DNA of 35,690 nucleotides from an uncultured Alphaproteobacteria bacterium (GTDB taxonomy: Bacteria > Pseudomonadota > Alphaproteobacteria > RF32 > CAG-239): positions 1 to 35,690 of the forward strand of contig CALXUN010000017.1 of the NCBI GenBank assembly GCA_944391705.1. The letters run 5' to 3'. The notes under the pieces are model-generated. The model had not been told where the DNA came from. It did not search any database and saw only the letters and a program-made list of their open reading frames with translations. Positions within the stretch are counted from its first letter, which is position 1. Every line of letters starts with the position of its first letter. Of this stretch, positions 15,656 through 24,902 are shown one piece after another. Both the position numbers and the translations under genes were made by a program.

Positions 15656-18600
15656 ATGCGCCGGAAGATTGTTCTGTTTTTATCACTACTGCCGCAAAGT
15701 GCTTTGGCAATTACGACGACGGTTCCTGCCGGAACGACCGTCAGCGGGGGAGATGTCAACTCTGTTGTGACTCAGCAGGTTTACGGTACGGCAGATAATT
15801 TTACGGTTTCGGGTACGCAGCAGATTATGTCCGGCGGCATCAGCCACAACAGCAACTTGTATCCGTACGGCCAGCAGGAAGTTATGTCCGGAGGTGTTTC
15901 ATACGATACGCGAGTGCAATCTTCTGCCGTGCAGCGGATAAGGGGAACAGCCTATAATACGACCATAGATACCCGGGGTACGGCAAATGTTTACAGCGGC
16001 GGTTTGGCACAGGATACGGTCTTAAACGGTGGTTCGTTTTATGTTTTAAGCGGCGGCAGCGCTACCGGTACGATTGTAAATTCCGGGCACGGATACATTT
16101 CCGGCGTTGATGAAAATGCGGTTGTCAACGGCGGTATTCAGGAAATCCGCAGTGGTGGAAAAACGCTTGGAACAACTGTTTCCGGCGGGCGGCTTCAGGT
16201 AGATTCCGGCGCAACGGCTGAAAATACAACCGTATCGGGTGAAGGCAGTATGCGGGTTGCCGGCAGTGCTTCAGGTACGACCGTAAAAGATGATGCATCT
16301 TTAACTTTGACCGGATACGGCTGGGTTGAAGATACGGTTCTTTTAGACGGAACAATGGATGTCAATGATGATACATTATCGGAAAGCACAACGATATCCG
16401 GCGGCATTCAGTATGTTTATGGCACGGATTCGAAAAGTACACTCAATGGCGGGACACAATATGTCGGTAGCAGCGGTACGGCAGAAAATACGGAGATTAA
16501 CGGCGGAGAACAGCGGGTATACGGCACGGTAGAGAATGCCAAAATCACCGGCGGCATACAAAATATCAGAACCGGCGGACAAAGCCAAAACAGTGAGGTT
16601 TCCGGCAGCGGTATTATGAATGTGGCAGGAACGGCAAAGGGTACCACCATAACCGGCGGGACACAGAACGTTTTAGACGGAGGAACAGCTTCCCAAACAA
16701 CGATAATCAACTCCGGCACGCAAAATATTGAAAATGGCGGTGTTTCGAAAAATACGACGATTAATAACGGAATGCAGAATATAGGGCAGGGCGGACGAGC
16801 TTCTGATACGGAACTTAACAGCGGAACCCAAACCGTGTCTTCCGGAGGCGTTGCGGACGAAACGTCAATAGCAGCCGGAGCTGTTCAGAATGTGTCAGGC
16901 CGGGCAACCCGTACCACCATAACCGGCGGGACACAGAACGTCTTAAGCGACGGAACGGCTTCCCGGACGATAATCAACTCCGGCACACAAAATGTGGAAA
17001 GCGGTGGTTCTGTTTTACAGACAACAGTCAATGACGGGCTGATGAATGTTTTATCAGGAGCCGCAGCCGAGGAAACGGTTATCAATGGCGGAAGCATGGT
17101 TATAGCATCGGGCGGCACGGCTCAAAACACCAGCATTGTATCCGGAACACAGCAAGTTTCAGGCTCTGCCACAAATACGACAGTTGCCACCGGCGGTACA
17201 ATGAATGTTTTATCCGGCGGTACTTCGGCATCGGCTTTTGTTAACGGCGGCAGCATGAATGTGCAATCAGGCGCGTCAGCCGAAAACACAACAATATCCG
17301 GCGGCAACATGACGGTTGCGGTTAATGCGTCTTCCCTGAAAACAATTTTAAATGGCGGAACACAAGCGGTATACGGTACGGATTCCGGAAGCACAATCAA
17401 TGGCGGCGTCCAGAATATTGAAAGCGGAGCCTCTGTAACGGATGCTATACTTAACGGCGGAATACAAAACATATCCGGAACGGCGGAAGATATTACCATC
17501 AGCGGCGGCACGCAGAATATATCGGCAAATGCGTCGGCATCAGCAACAATGCTTAATTCCGGCACACAAAATGTGGAAAGCGGTGGTTCTGTTTTACAGA
17601 CAACAATTAAAGGAGGTTTGCAGAACATATCCGGTACGGCAACTGATACCGTCATCAGTGGGGGTACACAGACGATTCTAAATGGCGGAACATCAACATC
17701 GACAACAATTAACGGCGGAATACAAAATGTTTATGGCACGGTTTCTGAAACGACGATTAACGGCGGGACGCAGAATATTGAAAACGGCGGCGTTTCGGAA
17801 AATGTTGTTTTGTCAGGAGGGGTTGTTAATCTGTACACCGGGGGTAAGCTGCATGGAAACACGAAAATTCAGGGCGGCACCATGAATATTATCGGCAGTA
17901 ATCAGATTTCTGAAATAAACATGGACGGCGGACAAGTAAATTTATCATCCGATTCCGGTTATTCCGCACTTGATATCGGTGCCTTAAACGGCAGCGGCGT
18001 GTTTAATTTACAAACAGCGTTAAGCGAGGATATCTCGGATTATCTCAATATTCAAAGCGGGGAAGGTGATTTTGGATTAATCATACATGATTACAGCGAA
18101 GAAGGAAATTTGCCGAACAGTTTTAAAGTGATAGATGAAAATTCCGGCGCCACCGACAATTTTTACCTGGTTGGAAAATCGGTTGACGTCGGCGCATTTA
18201 AATACAATCTGGAGCAGCAGGGGAATGACTGGGTTTTGGTACGCACGCCGGAATTAACCGAAAGTTCGATAATTGCCAAAAATACATATTCTTCAATAGC
18301 CAGCCTGTTTTACACCCACCTTAATCCGGTATATAACCGTATCCGCAACAGCCATAAATTTTCCGAACATGATAATCATTTATGGTTCAAGGGGATAGGC
18401 GAGCGGGTTAAACTGCATTATAAAGATGAAAGCCGCAGCCGGCTGGATATATTCGGCGGAGAAATCGGGTATGATTACAACATCTGGCAATCAGGCGGCA
18501 ACGTGTTAAAACTTGGTGTTTATACCGGATATTCAGAATCTGAACAAAAATACGACCGGGAAGGCAAAGGCGATGCCGAAACCAAAAGTCTGGGTATTTA

Positions 18601-19171
18601 TTCGACAATAATGACGGAGACAAACTGGTTTTTTGATGTTGTCGGCACATATTTCTGGCATCATCAGCGGGTTAAGTCATATACGCCGGCCGGGTTCGAT
18701 GTACACGGAAAGTACGATACCAACGGCTGGCAGGGTTCGCTTTATGCCGGTTATCGATGGGAATTCGGCGGCAGCTGGTTTTTAGAACCCGCAGCAGGAA
18801 TAAATTATATTCATGTAGACGGCGTGGATTACCGCACCAATTTCAACACCAAGGTAAGTGCGGCGGATACGGATTATATCACCGGAAACATCGGCCTGTC
18901 CGGCGGTCGCGAATTAATACTTGAAAATCAGACGGTTTTGGATTTATACGGCCGCATCGGTCTGGTGCATGACTGGGACGGCAAAAGCACGATAGATGTG
19001 GCAAATTACCGGTTTAAAGAAGATATTTCTTCAACCCGTTATGAATTTGGGTTAGGGCTAAATGCCTTGTTTAATAACATAGGTTCGGCTTATGTCGAGG
19101 CATCAACACAATTAGGCGATGAGGTCAAAATCCCCTGGACACTCAACCTCGGCTGGCAGTTTGAATTTTAG
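15656..19171 (+). CDS. AIDA-type autotransporter adhesin
   Basis: A type Va secreted surface protein of 1171 residues. The start at 15656 follows AGGAGAAAACA; an upstream TTG at 15623 is rejected. The signal peptide is MRRKIVLFLSLLPQSALA. Residues about 20-740 are a run of roughly 19-residue AIDA repeats of the form GGTQNVLDGGTASQTTINSG, predicted to build a right-handed beta-helix stalk. Residues about 745-900 are the pertactin-like passenger end. The membrane barrel starts near DNHLWFKGIGERV (about 905) and finishes with aromatic FEF. The passenger contains only repeats, with no protease or separate tip domain. Adhesion or autoaggregation is the known role of relatives. A weak AAAGCTT/AAGCTTT hairpin follows the stop. 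Near-identical internal DNA repeats make length change by recombination likely. Confidence 0.95.
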   Translation: MRRKIVLFLSLLPQSALAITTTVPAGTTVSGGDVNSVVTQQVYGTADNFTVSGTQQIMSGGISHNSNLYPYGQQEVMSGGVSYDTRVQSSAVQRIRGTAYNTTIDTRGTANVYSGGLAQDTVLNGGSFYVLSGGSATGTIVNSGHGYISGVDENAVVNGGIQEIRSGGKTLGTTVSGGRLQVDSGATAENTTVSGEGSMRVAGSASGTTVKDDASLTLTGYGWVEDTVLLDGTMDVNDDTLSESTTISGGIQYVYGTDSKSTLNGGTQYVGSSGTAENTEINGGEQRVYGTVENAKITGGIQNIRTGGQSQNSEVSGSGIMNVAGTAKGTTITGGTQNVLDGGTASQTTIINSGTQNIENGGVSKNTTINNGMQNIGQGGRASDTELNSGTQTVSSGGVADETSIAAGAVQNVSGRATRTTITGGTQNVLSDGTASRTIINSGTQNVESGGSVLQTTVNDGLMNVLSGAAAEETVINGGSMVIASGGTAQNTSIVSGTQQVSGSATNTTVATGGTMNVLSGGTSASAFVNGGSMNVQSGASAENTTISGGNMTVAVNASSLKTILNGGTQAVYGTDSGSTINGGVQNIESGASVTDAILNGGIQNISGTAEDITISGGTQNISANASASATMLNSGTQNVESGGSVLQTTIKGGLQNISGTATDTVISGGTQTILNGGTSTSTTINGGIQNVYGTVSETTINGGTQNIENGGVSENVVLSGGVVNLYTGGKLHGNTKIQGGTMNIIGSNQISEINMDGGQVNLSSDSGYSALDIGALNGSGVFNLQTALSEDISDYLNIQSGEGDFGLIIHDYSEEGNLPNSFKVIDENSGATDNFYLVGKSVDVGAFKYNLEQQGNDWVLVRTPELTESSIIAKNTYSSIASLFYTHLNPVYNRIRNSHKFSEHDNHLWFKGIGERVKLHYKDESRSRLDIFGGEIGYDYNIWQSGGNVLKLGVYTGYSESEQKYDREGKGDAETKSLGIYSTIMTETNWFFDVVGTYFWHHQRVKSYTPAGFDVHGKYDTNGWQGSLYAGYRWEFGGSWFLEPAAGINYIHVDGVDYRTNFNTKVSAADTDYITGNIGLSGGRELILENQTVLDLYGRIGLVHDWDGKSTIDVANYRFKEDISSTRYEFGLGLNALFNNIGSAYVEASTQLGDEVKIPWTLNLGWQFEF
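16979..17026 (+). repeat. 48-bp internal direct repeat of the autotransporter, copy 1
   Basis: It starts TCCGGCACACAAAATGTGGA and ends TTACAGACAACA. It is identical by eye to 17558-17605, 579 bases (193 codons, in frame) away. A second identical pair, about 31 bases beginning GTACCACCATAACCGG, lies at 16641-16671 and 16911-16941. Confidence 0.85.
17558..17605 (+). repeat. 48-bp internal direct repeat of the autotransporter, copy 2
   Basis: Exact match to 16979-17026. Recombination between the two would remove 193 residues without changing the frame. Confidence 0.85.
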
Positions 19172-19187
19172 AAAGAAAAGCTTGGGT

Positions 19188-19267
19188 CTATAAAGAAAGC
19201 TTTCGTCCTTCTTTTTTGCCGTATTTTTCATAATTGCGACAATAGCTAAATCTGTTTTATTATCCAT
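19188..19267 (-). pseudogene. Scar of a deleted glycosyltransferase gene fused to a repeat fragment
   Basis: Directly after the 1252-residue gene a new start (19267), with AGGA upstream, encodes MDNKTDLAIVAIMKN. This is very like the opening of GT92-type or related transferases (usually AIVAIxKNE). From there the sequence matches, in another frame, the end of the neighbouring gene's repeat: YEKYGKKEGRKLSL and stop (19232-19188). The two pieces share TATGAAAAAT at 19232-19223. This looks like a microhomology deletion that removed the body of one or more genes at the end of the operon. The remaining frame runs on into antisense autotransporter sequence to 19112 and is not credible as a protein. 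Confidence 0.5.
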
Positions 19268-19271
19268 TTTT

Positions 19272-22200
19272 TCATTCCTGATAAATTTTAATTAATCCAT
19301 TAATTTGTTTATTTAACTCCTCCACAGTTTTCCAAACATTCATATCTTCACGAACTTTGGATAATTGATTACTCCATCTACGGCGGAAAATTTTTTGATT
19401 CTGTTCTAAAATTTCTTTCCTTTTTTCTGATGTAAAGGAAGCGTGACTTTTGTGATAAACAATCAGATTATCAATTAAAACTGTGCGGTAACCATGCAGC
19501 AAAGCACGCATATCCAAATCATCTTCTTCACAGTAGCCCATGCCGAAAATTTCATCCAATTTGCCGATTTTATCTGTTACTTCTTTACGGAGCGCGTAAC
19601 AAAAACCTTCCGGCGTTATCATCGGATATTTACATTCAGAAGTTTTTTGTACAATTTTATCTATTTGCGGCAATTTATATCGTTCATTTTCAGGAATTTT
19701 AAAAAAGCCGGAATGAATGCTTAAAGGTGAGGCCAGAGCAATGTTTTTATCTGATTTAAAACATTGTAAAACTCTTTTATCAAAGCCAAGCGGAACTTTT
19801 GTATCACTGTTTAACAAAACCACAATATCGCCTTTGGCTAAATCAATACCTTTGTTGCAGTTTTTGATAAAACCGAGATTTTGATTGTTACGGTATAACT
19901 TAAAGTTAGAATGTTTATTAGTGAATTTTTGTAAATAATTATAAGTTTCTTTGTTAGAACAATCATCCATCAATATAACTTTTGTTTGTTTCAATAAATT
20001 GGCTTCCAACAAACTGGCCAGACAATTTTTCACATCTGGTAACGCATTGTATATAGGCACAACAATCGTCAATTTTAAGTTTCTGTCATCAGGGATAACA
20101 GGCTTTGCTAAAATACTTTTAATATTAATTTTATTTGGTTTGTAACATTCTTCAGGCTTGCAATATATTTTACGATCTATATCATATGCCAGTTTGGGAA
20201 GTTTAATAAGTTTACCAAGTTTTAAGTCTTCCATTTCAGGACTAAATTCTCCTATTCCGCTCATTGAAGTAAAGGTCATCTCACCAAAATAAATATGGTT
20301 ATTAACATCATAGAAATCTACTCTGACCAATGCGAAACTTTTAGAGAGCGTTTCTGATAATTGTAACATTTTTTCTAAATTTTTTGGTTTTTCAATTTCT
20401 TTTTCTAATCTAGGCCATTTAACAATAACATCTAATTCATTCCAATTTTTATCATAAATTTTTCGTTGGTGATAAGGCGTTCCACTATATAAATCTAACC
20501 ATATTTGAATCACTTTTCCATTACTGCAGAAAAATCTATAATCATACAAAGCGTCTCCTATTTCTTGAATATATTCTTCAATAACAATTTTAGGTTGCAT
20601 ATCCCGATAATGAAGTTCAAAACCAGTTTTGAAAGCGAAATTTTCTTTCATCCAGGTATCAACTTTTTGCTTGGCGTCAGCTAAATCAAGTTTCGATTTA
20701 TCAGGAACAATAATATTATACCCAGAACCATGATTACACTTCATGACAAACCGGTCAGGCAGTTTATCAAAATCAATCTCATCAAAGCTGTCATAAACGC
20801 CCAATAAGGGAATAAGATATTGCTCACCGATTTTTTCTTTTACCCAGTCGCGCACCAGATATTTATCCGCCAAACGGGTTTTAAGCGGCGTCGAATCATA
20901 AAGTTTAAGCCACTGGATTTTTTCATTAAATGTTTGTGGATTATCCAAATTCAATGTTTTTCCGGTTCTTTCTTTAAACCAAAGAGCAAGTTCTCTTTTG
21001 TATTCTGAAATCGGCAAGCATTCATAAAATGAATAATCTTTAATATTTGAAAAAGAATTTCTTCCTTCATATTTGCCGTGTTTTTCATAATGAACAAGCG
21101 GATTGATTTTTGCTTCTTTGACATCTTTATAACGGTTTAAATACCAATTTGTATTAAACTTTGGTCCTGGGTTGCGTCCTTCTTTCCACCCGGATTTTAA
21201 ATAATGCTCAACCGGGTCAATACCGGATTTTTTAACATCCGGATAAGTTTTTAAATACCAGTGTTTGTCAAAGTATTCCGAACAGGCAATCAGCTTATAA
21301 TCATCTGTTTTATTCGCTTGTAGTACGGAATGTATCATAAGATTTAAAGCGGCAGAATATGCTTCAATGGAGTTGTTTTTTAAGTAAGCTTCACGGCATG
21401 ATTTTTCGATTTGTTCGGGATGATTTTCCAAATTATTTACCATTTTTTCTATGCGCAGAGCTAACTCTTGAGCATTTTCCGATGGAAACGTATAACCATT
21501 TTCACCTTCTTTTAACACATATCTAGCTCCAACGTGATCGGAAATAATTGCCGGCTTTCCCATCATCATGGCTTCCAAAGCTACACGAGATGTTGGCTCT
21601 TCACGAGACGGTACGACAACACAAGATATGTTCTCATAATATCTTATCATGGAATCAAAATCAGAAATGGGGTCAAGGAATTTAATATTAGTTTCGTCAT
21701 ATGAGGTTTTAATTAAATTTGAAAAAAAACTTTTATCATACGGCAAACCCAAAACATGAAATTCACATTTATCTTTTATCTTATGATTAACTAATTTAAT
21801 GCCGTCAATGAAAACATCTTGTCCTTTGCGTTTTCCAATAGTGCCGATAACAGTAAAAATAAATTTATCGTTTCCTATATGCACATGATGATAGTAATCT
21901 TTTATTCCATGTTTGATTACTTTAACTTTAGAATTATACGGAAGATATTCGTCACGTGAAAATTCTGACATAGTGTAAATATTGTCGGCGTTCATAAAAG
22001 AAATCCGCATAGAATTATTATCTTCAAGCAATCTCACTGGTTCTCTTATCCACCATACGGTCGGGATGAGATTTTTTAAGATATTATATTCATTATATAA
22101 TGTTATGGTATTAATAATAGCAAAATCGCAAAAGGAAGCGATTAAACAACTTTTATTTAAATTGTTTGAAATGAAAACTTTACCGATTTTTCTAAACTCT

Positions 22201-23030
22201 GCTGCTAACGGACCGTCTTTTATAGAAACGATAATAATTTGATAACCAAGTTCTTTTAAGCATTCTGCTGCTTTTAATAAAGAAAGCGGTGCGCCGGTAT
22301 AAGTAAGTTCATGGGAGAATAAAACAATCTTTTTAATTTTTTTATTCTTAAAAGTACGAATAAATTGCGCCAGCTTATAAAAAGCAGGTGAACATTTTTG
22401 ATTTTGAAATTTTCGTCCTTCTCTTTTTCCATACTTTTCATAATGCAAAAGCGGATTTATTTTAGCTCGTTTAACATCGGCATTTAAATCCAGATAATCA
22501 TTGGTACTAAACTTTTTGCTTGGGTTACGGCCTTCTTTCCAACCGAATTGTAAATAATGTTTAACAGGGTCAACACCGGCTTTCTTAACATCCGGATACA
22601 TTTTTAAATACCAGTGCTTATCAAAATACTTTGATTTGGCAATCAGTTTATAATCTGTACTTTCCGTTGTCTTTTTTGTTTTAGTCTTCTTTTCTTTAAT
22701 CTTGGTATTTGCTTTCTGCATCAGCTCTTTATGAGCCAGCATATAATGAAACAGCGGACACCATTTCTTTTCCAAAAGTTCCGGATACTGCTCCAGATAA
22801 GCTTCCGTGTCAAACTCCTTGCTCGGATTGCGGCCTTCTTTCCAGCCCCATTTAACGTAATGCCTGGCCGCACCGATTTTCTTGGCTTTAACATCCGGAT
22901 TTTGCTCCAAATACCATTTCGCATCAAACAGCGGCGAAGCCTTGACGATTTCAATTTGTCGTTTCTCATCATATTTTACTTTGCTTATTAAATGAAATAT
23001 CCTGCAAATCTTTAAAGTCCATAAGTTCAT
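19272..23030 (-). CDS. Giant three-domain polysaccharide enzyme: GT4, TupA-like ATP-grasp, GT2
   Basis: A 1252-residue cytoplasmic protein. Three modules of the type F(D/x)xxWYLxxYPDVKxxGxDPxxHYLxxGWKEGRNP...YLxxxxDVKxAxINPLxHYEKxGKxEGR lie at about 31-100, 126-206 and 578-657. A GT4 domain spans about 232-570, with TGAPLSLLKA, GTIGKRKGQDVFIDG and the acidic EEPTSRVALEAMMMGKP. A TupA-like ATP-grasp domain covers about 690-960, with FNEKIQWLKLYD, FVMKCNHGSGYNI and DYRFFCSNGKV. A GT2 domain covers about 985-1200, with TIVVPIYNALPDV, LLNSDTKVP and EEDDLDMR. It starts one base after the RgpF-like stop, behind AGAGGT. Base composition is visibly more AT-rich than the rfb genes, suggesting separate acquisition. 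It probably makes and decorates a surface glycan; the substrates are unknown. Confidence 0.92.
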   Translation of the reverse strand: MNLWTLKICRIFHLISKVKYDEKRQIEIVKASPLFDAKWYLEQNPDVKAKKIGAARHYVKWGWKEGRNPSKEFDTEAYLEQYPELLEKKWCPLFHYMLAHKELMQKANTKIKEKKTKTKKTTESTDYKLIAKSKYFDKHWYLKMYPDVKKAGVDPVKHYLQFGWKEGRNPSKKFSTNDYLDLNADVKRAKINPLLHYEKYGKREGRKFQNQKCSPAFYKLAQFIRTFKNKKIKKIVLFSHELTYTGAPLSLLKAAECLKELGYQIIIVSIKDGPLAAEFRKIGKVFISNNLNKSCLIASFCDFAIINTITLYNEYNILKNLIPTVWWIREPVRLLEDNNSMRISFMNADNIYTMSEFSRDEYLPYNSKVKVIKHGIKDYYHHVHIGNDKFIFTVIGTIGKRKGQDVFIDGIKLVNHKIKDKCEFHVLGLPYDKSFFSNLIKTSYDETNIKFLDPISDFDSMIRYYENISCVVVPSREEPTSRVALEAMMMGKPAIISDHVGARYVLKEGENGYTFPSENAQELALRIEKMVNNLENHPEQIEKSCREAYLKNNSIEAYSAALNLMIHSVLQANKTDDYKLIACSEYFDKHWYLKTYPDVKKSGIDPVEHYLKSGWKEGRNPGPKFNTNWYLNRYKDVKEAKINPLVHYEKHGKYEGRNSFSNIKDYSFYECLPISEYKRELALWFKERTGKTLNLDNPQTFNEKIQWLKLYDSTPLKTRLADKYLVRDWVKEKIGEQYLIPLLGVYDSFDEIDFDKLPDRFVMKCNHGSGYNIIVPDKSKLDLADAKQKVDTWMKENFAFKTGFELHYRDMQPKIVIEEYIQEIGDALYDYRFFCSNGKVIQIWLDLYSGTPYHQRKIYDKNWNELDVIVKWPRLEKEIEKPKNLEKMLQLSETLSKSFALVRVDFYDVNNHIYFGEMTFTSMSGIGEFSPEMEDLKLGKLIKLPKLAYDIDRKIYCKPEECYKPNKINIKSILAKPVIPDDRNLKLTIVVPIYNALPDVKNCLASLLEANLLKQTKVILMDDCSNKETYNYLQKFTNKHSNFKLYRNNQNLGFIKNCNKGIDLAKGDIVVLLNSDTKVPLGFDKRVLQCFKSDKNIALASPLSIHSGFFKIPENERYKLPQIDKIVQKTSECKYPMITPEGFCYALRKEVTDKIGKLDEIFGMGYCEEDDLDMRALLHGYRTVLIDNLIVYHKSHASFTSEKRKEILEQNQKIFRRRWSNQLSKVREDMNVWKTVEELNKQINGLIKIYQE
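21052..21305 (-). repeat. WYLxxYPDV module repeat, third copy
   Basis: DNA encoding residues about 576-660 of the giant enzyme is closely similar to 22412-22655. Shared stretches include TTTTTAAATACCAGTG and CTTCTTTCCA near the same positions. The repeat separates the GT4 from the ATP-grasp domain. Confidence 0.7.
22412..22655 (-). repeat. WYLxxYPDV module repeat, second copy
   Basis: DNA encoding residues about 126-206, closely similar to 21052-21305. The first copy (22730-22945) is more diverged. A fragment of a further copy survives at 19188-19232. Confidence 0.7.
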
Positions 23031-23031
23031 T

Positions 23032-23877
23032 TTATACCTCTGTTTTTTTCGAATAAACCGGGATTTTGCAGATTTTAATCAGCTTATTCCCGCTTGTTGT
23101 TATTTTTTTCTGGTAAAAAAAGCGTATGATGGCGCTCCTTAACAATAATATTCCGTAGCGCCATTGCCTGACGCCGTATGTTTCAAACCCTGATGCCTTA
23201 ACGACCGCTCCGAACAAACGCTCAAAAATATGCGCTTTTGTTCCTTCTTTGATTTTGCCGTCCGTCGGCTCAAAATCTTTTATGCCGTAACGCAAAAACG
23301 GCTTGAAAATTTCCGCCCGCGCCAAAAACATGGTGCCGGCCGCAAAAGAAAAATCCCGTACCGCCGGCAAATTCATTTCCAGCAAAAAGTTTTCAATTTC
23401 ATCAAGCCATTTATCATAAAGCTTGTGTTCGTTCGTGATGCAATAGGCCGCGGAAATCATGCCGGTTTGGGGATTTTGCGCCATCGTTTGCAGATTTTTG
23501 GCCACCTGTTGCGGGCTTTCAAGCAAGGCATCATACAATACTTTTGCCCACAAAGCGTTGTCAAACCGCCGTCCGTTAAGGTGCGTATAATTTCCTTTTG
23601 TGGTGTTCTTGGTGTGCAGCTTTAAAATATAATCGTAGTCATCAAGCTTGATCCGGTGTAAAAATTCCATAAACGGTGCCACGTCATAACCGCGGTTTTC
23701 AACTTTAATGATTTGCACATCGGGTTTAAAAGCTTTCAACCCGCTTTCCGCCGCGGCATCTTCACCGCACATCGTTACAATCAAATTATAATCAACGCCC
23801 GCCAAATTCTTCAGATATGCCAGAATTTGCGGCAGCTGCTCAAGATAGTATAAATGTAAATGCACCGCGAGCCGCAT
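23032..23877 (-). CDS. RgpF-like rhamnan synthesis protein
   Basis: A 281-residue protein of the RgpF family (PF05045-type), linked to rhamnose-containing polysaccharide assembly in streptococci and in many Gram-negative O-antigen clusters. Visible hallmarks are RLAVHLHLYYLEQLPQIL at the start, VENRGYDVAPFMEFL, YILKLHTKNT, AGTMFLARAEIFKPF and HIFERLFG near the end. The start at 23877 is preferred over an upstream in-frame start because GGAGG lies just before it and it begins two bases after the GT2 stop. It presumably transfers or processes rhamnose made by the rfb genes of the same operon. Confidence 0.88.
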   Translation of the reverse strand: MRLAVHLHLYYLEQLPQILAYLKNLAGVDYNLIVTMCGEDAAAESGLKAFKPDVQIIKVENRGYDVAPFMEFLHRIKLDDYDYILKLHTKNTTKGNYTHLNGRRFDNALWAKVLYDALLESPQQVAKNLQTMAQNPQTGMISAAYCITNEHKLYDKWLDEIENFLLEMNLPAVRDFSFAAGTMFLARAEIFKPFLRYGIKDFEPTDGKIKEGTKAHIFERLFGAVVKASGFETYGVRQWRYGILLLRSAIIRFFYQKKITTSGNKLIKICKIPVYSKKTEV

Positions 23878-23879
23878 TT

Positions 23880-24893
23880 TCAAGCCCTCCATTTCAACGC
23901 CAGATTGCACACATTGAGCCATAAATTGGCGTGTACGGGCAACGCGGTATTTTCTATAATTTTTTTGGAATTTATCCGTCCGTAAACGGCGGCGTTCAAG
24001 CAGCGTTTGATAAGATATTGCGCGCAAACTTGCGAAAATTCGGGTTCTGCCGCAAAATGCCGCGTTTGATTTTCTTGTTCCAGCTTTTCTAAAACATGTT
24101 TCAGCAAATCAAGCGTTGCCGCATCTTTAATCCGACAGCGACCGGTTGTCACAAAATTATCAAAAGCACTTTGTTCGTCGGCAGTCAACACAATGCCGTT
24201 TTTAGCAAACCATGCTTTATGAAATTCTTTCTGCTCATCGGAAATAACCTCTTTTAGGCGCTTGCTGACCATATCTTTATGAAAACGATATTTGTAAAGC
24301 ACGTCGCTGATGTTGGCAAGCCTGGTGATTTGGCCGAAATCGTCATAAAGTTGACGATCGTTTAGGCTGACAAAATTTTCATTGTAACGAATATTGTTGT
24401 CAACCGCCAAGGCGCGTCGAAACATAATCGTCGGATGATGAACGGGTGCCTTAAACAGCAAAGACGCCATGATTTCTTCATGTCGTGCGGGGTTTTGCAC
24501 CACTTTGAAACGGTTGATTTCGCCAAACTTTTTATAAGCCGTGCCAACAAGCCCGATTTCAGGATGAGCTTCCAGATATTCATACTGCCGCTGCAGGCGT
24601 TCGGGCAGGGAGATATCGTCATGATTCATCATTGCCGCATATTCCGCCGTTGCCAAATCCAGCAAACGGTTATAGCTTTTAGCCACGCCCAAACTTTCCG
24701 GATTTTCATAATATTTTATCCGTTCGTCATGATAGGTGCGGATAAACGCCTGTAGTGCCTTGTTACCGGGGCTGTCGTTTAAGATAATAAACTCAAAGTC
24801 CGTAAATGTCTGCCGCAACACGCTGTCCACCGCCGCGCGCAGGTGGGCGATGTGTGTGTTCCATATAGGCATCAAAACGGAAATCTTCGGCAT
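23880..24893 (-). CDS. Glycosyltransferase family 2
   Basis: A 337-residue GT-A enzyme. The N-terminus KISVLMPIWNTHIAHLRAAV is the nucleotide-binding strand-loop. AVDSVLRQTFTDFEFIILND follows, then the DxD-type acidic motif in MMNHDDISLPERLQRQ and the acceptor-side segment KAPVHHPTIMFRR. The C-terminal about 110 residues are less conserved. The start has AAGGAGAG just upstream, nine bases beyond the rfbB stop. As part of the rhamnose operon it probably adds one sugar of the repeat unit; donor and acceptor cannot be told from sequence alone. Confidence 0.92.
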   Translation of the reverse strand: MPKISVLMPIWNTHIAHLRAAVDSVLRQTFTDFEFIILNDSPGNKALQAFIRTYHDERIKYYENPESLGVAKSYNRLLDLATAEYAAMMNHDDISLPERLQRQYEYLEAHPEIGLVGTAYKKFGEINRFKVVQNPARHEEIMASLLFKAPVHHPTIMFRRALAVDNNIRYNENFVSLNDRQLYDDFGQITRLANISDVLYKYRFHKDMVSKRLKEVISDEQKEFHKAWFAKNGIVLTADEQSAFDNFVTTGRCRIKDAATLDLLKHVLEKLEQENQTRHFAAEPEFSQVCAQYLIKRCLNAAVYGRINSKKIIENTALPVHANLWLNVCNLALKWRA

Positions 24894-24902
24894 TTTCTCT
24901 CC

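Noticed and set aside
17122-17655. 177-codon minus-strand frame inside the autotransporter gene
   Set aside because: It is antisense to the repeat region, gives a Pro/Val-rich periodic peptide that mirrors the AIDA repeats, and has no ribosome site.
15700-17900. Regular short DNA repeats that could suggest a CRISPR array
   Set aside because: The period is about 57 bases in an open frame coding AIDA repeats. There are no constant repeats with unique spacers and no cas genes.
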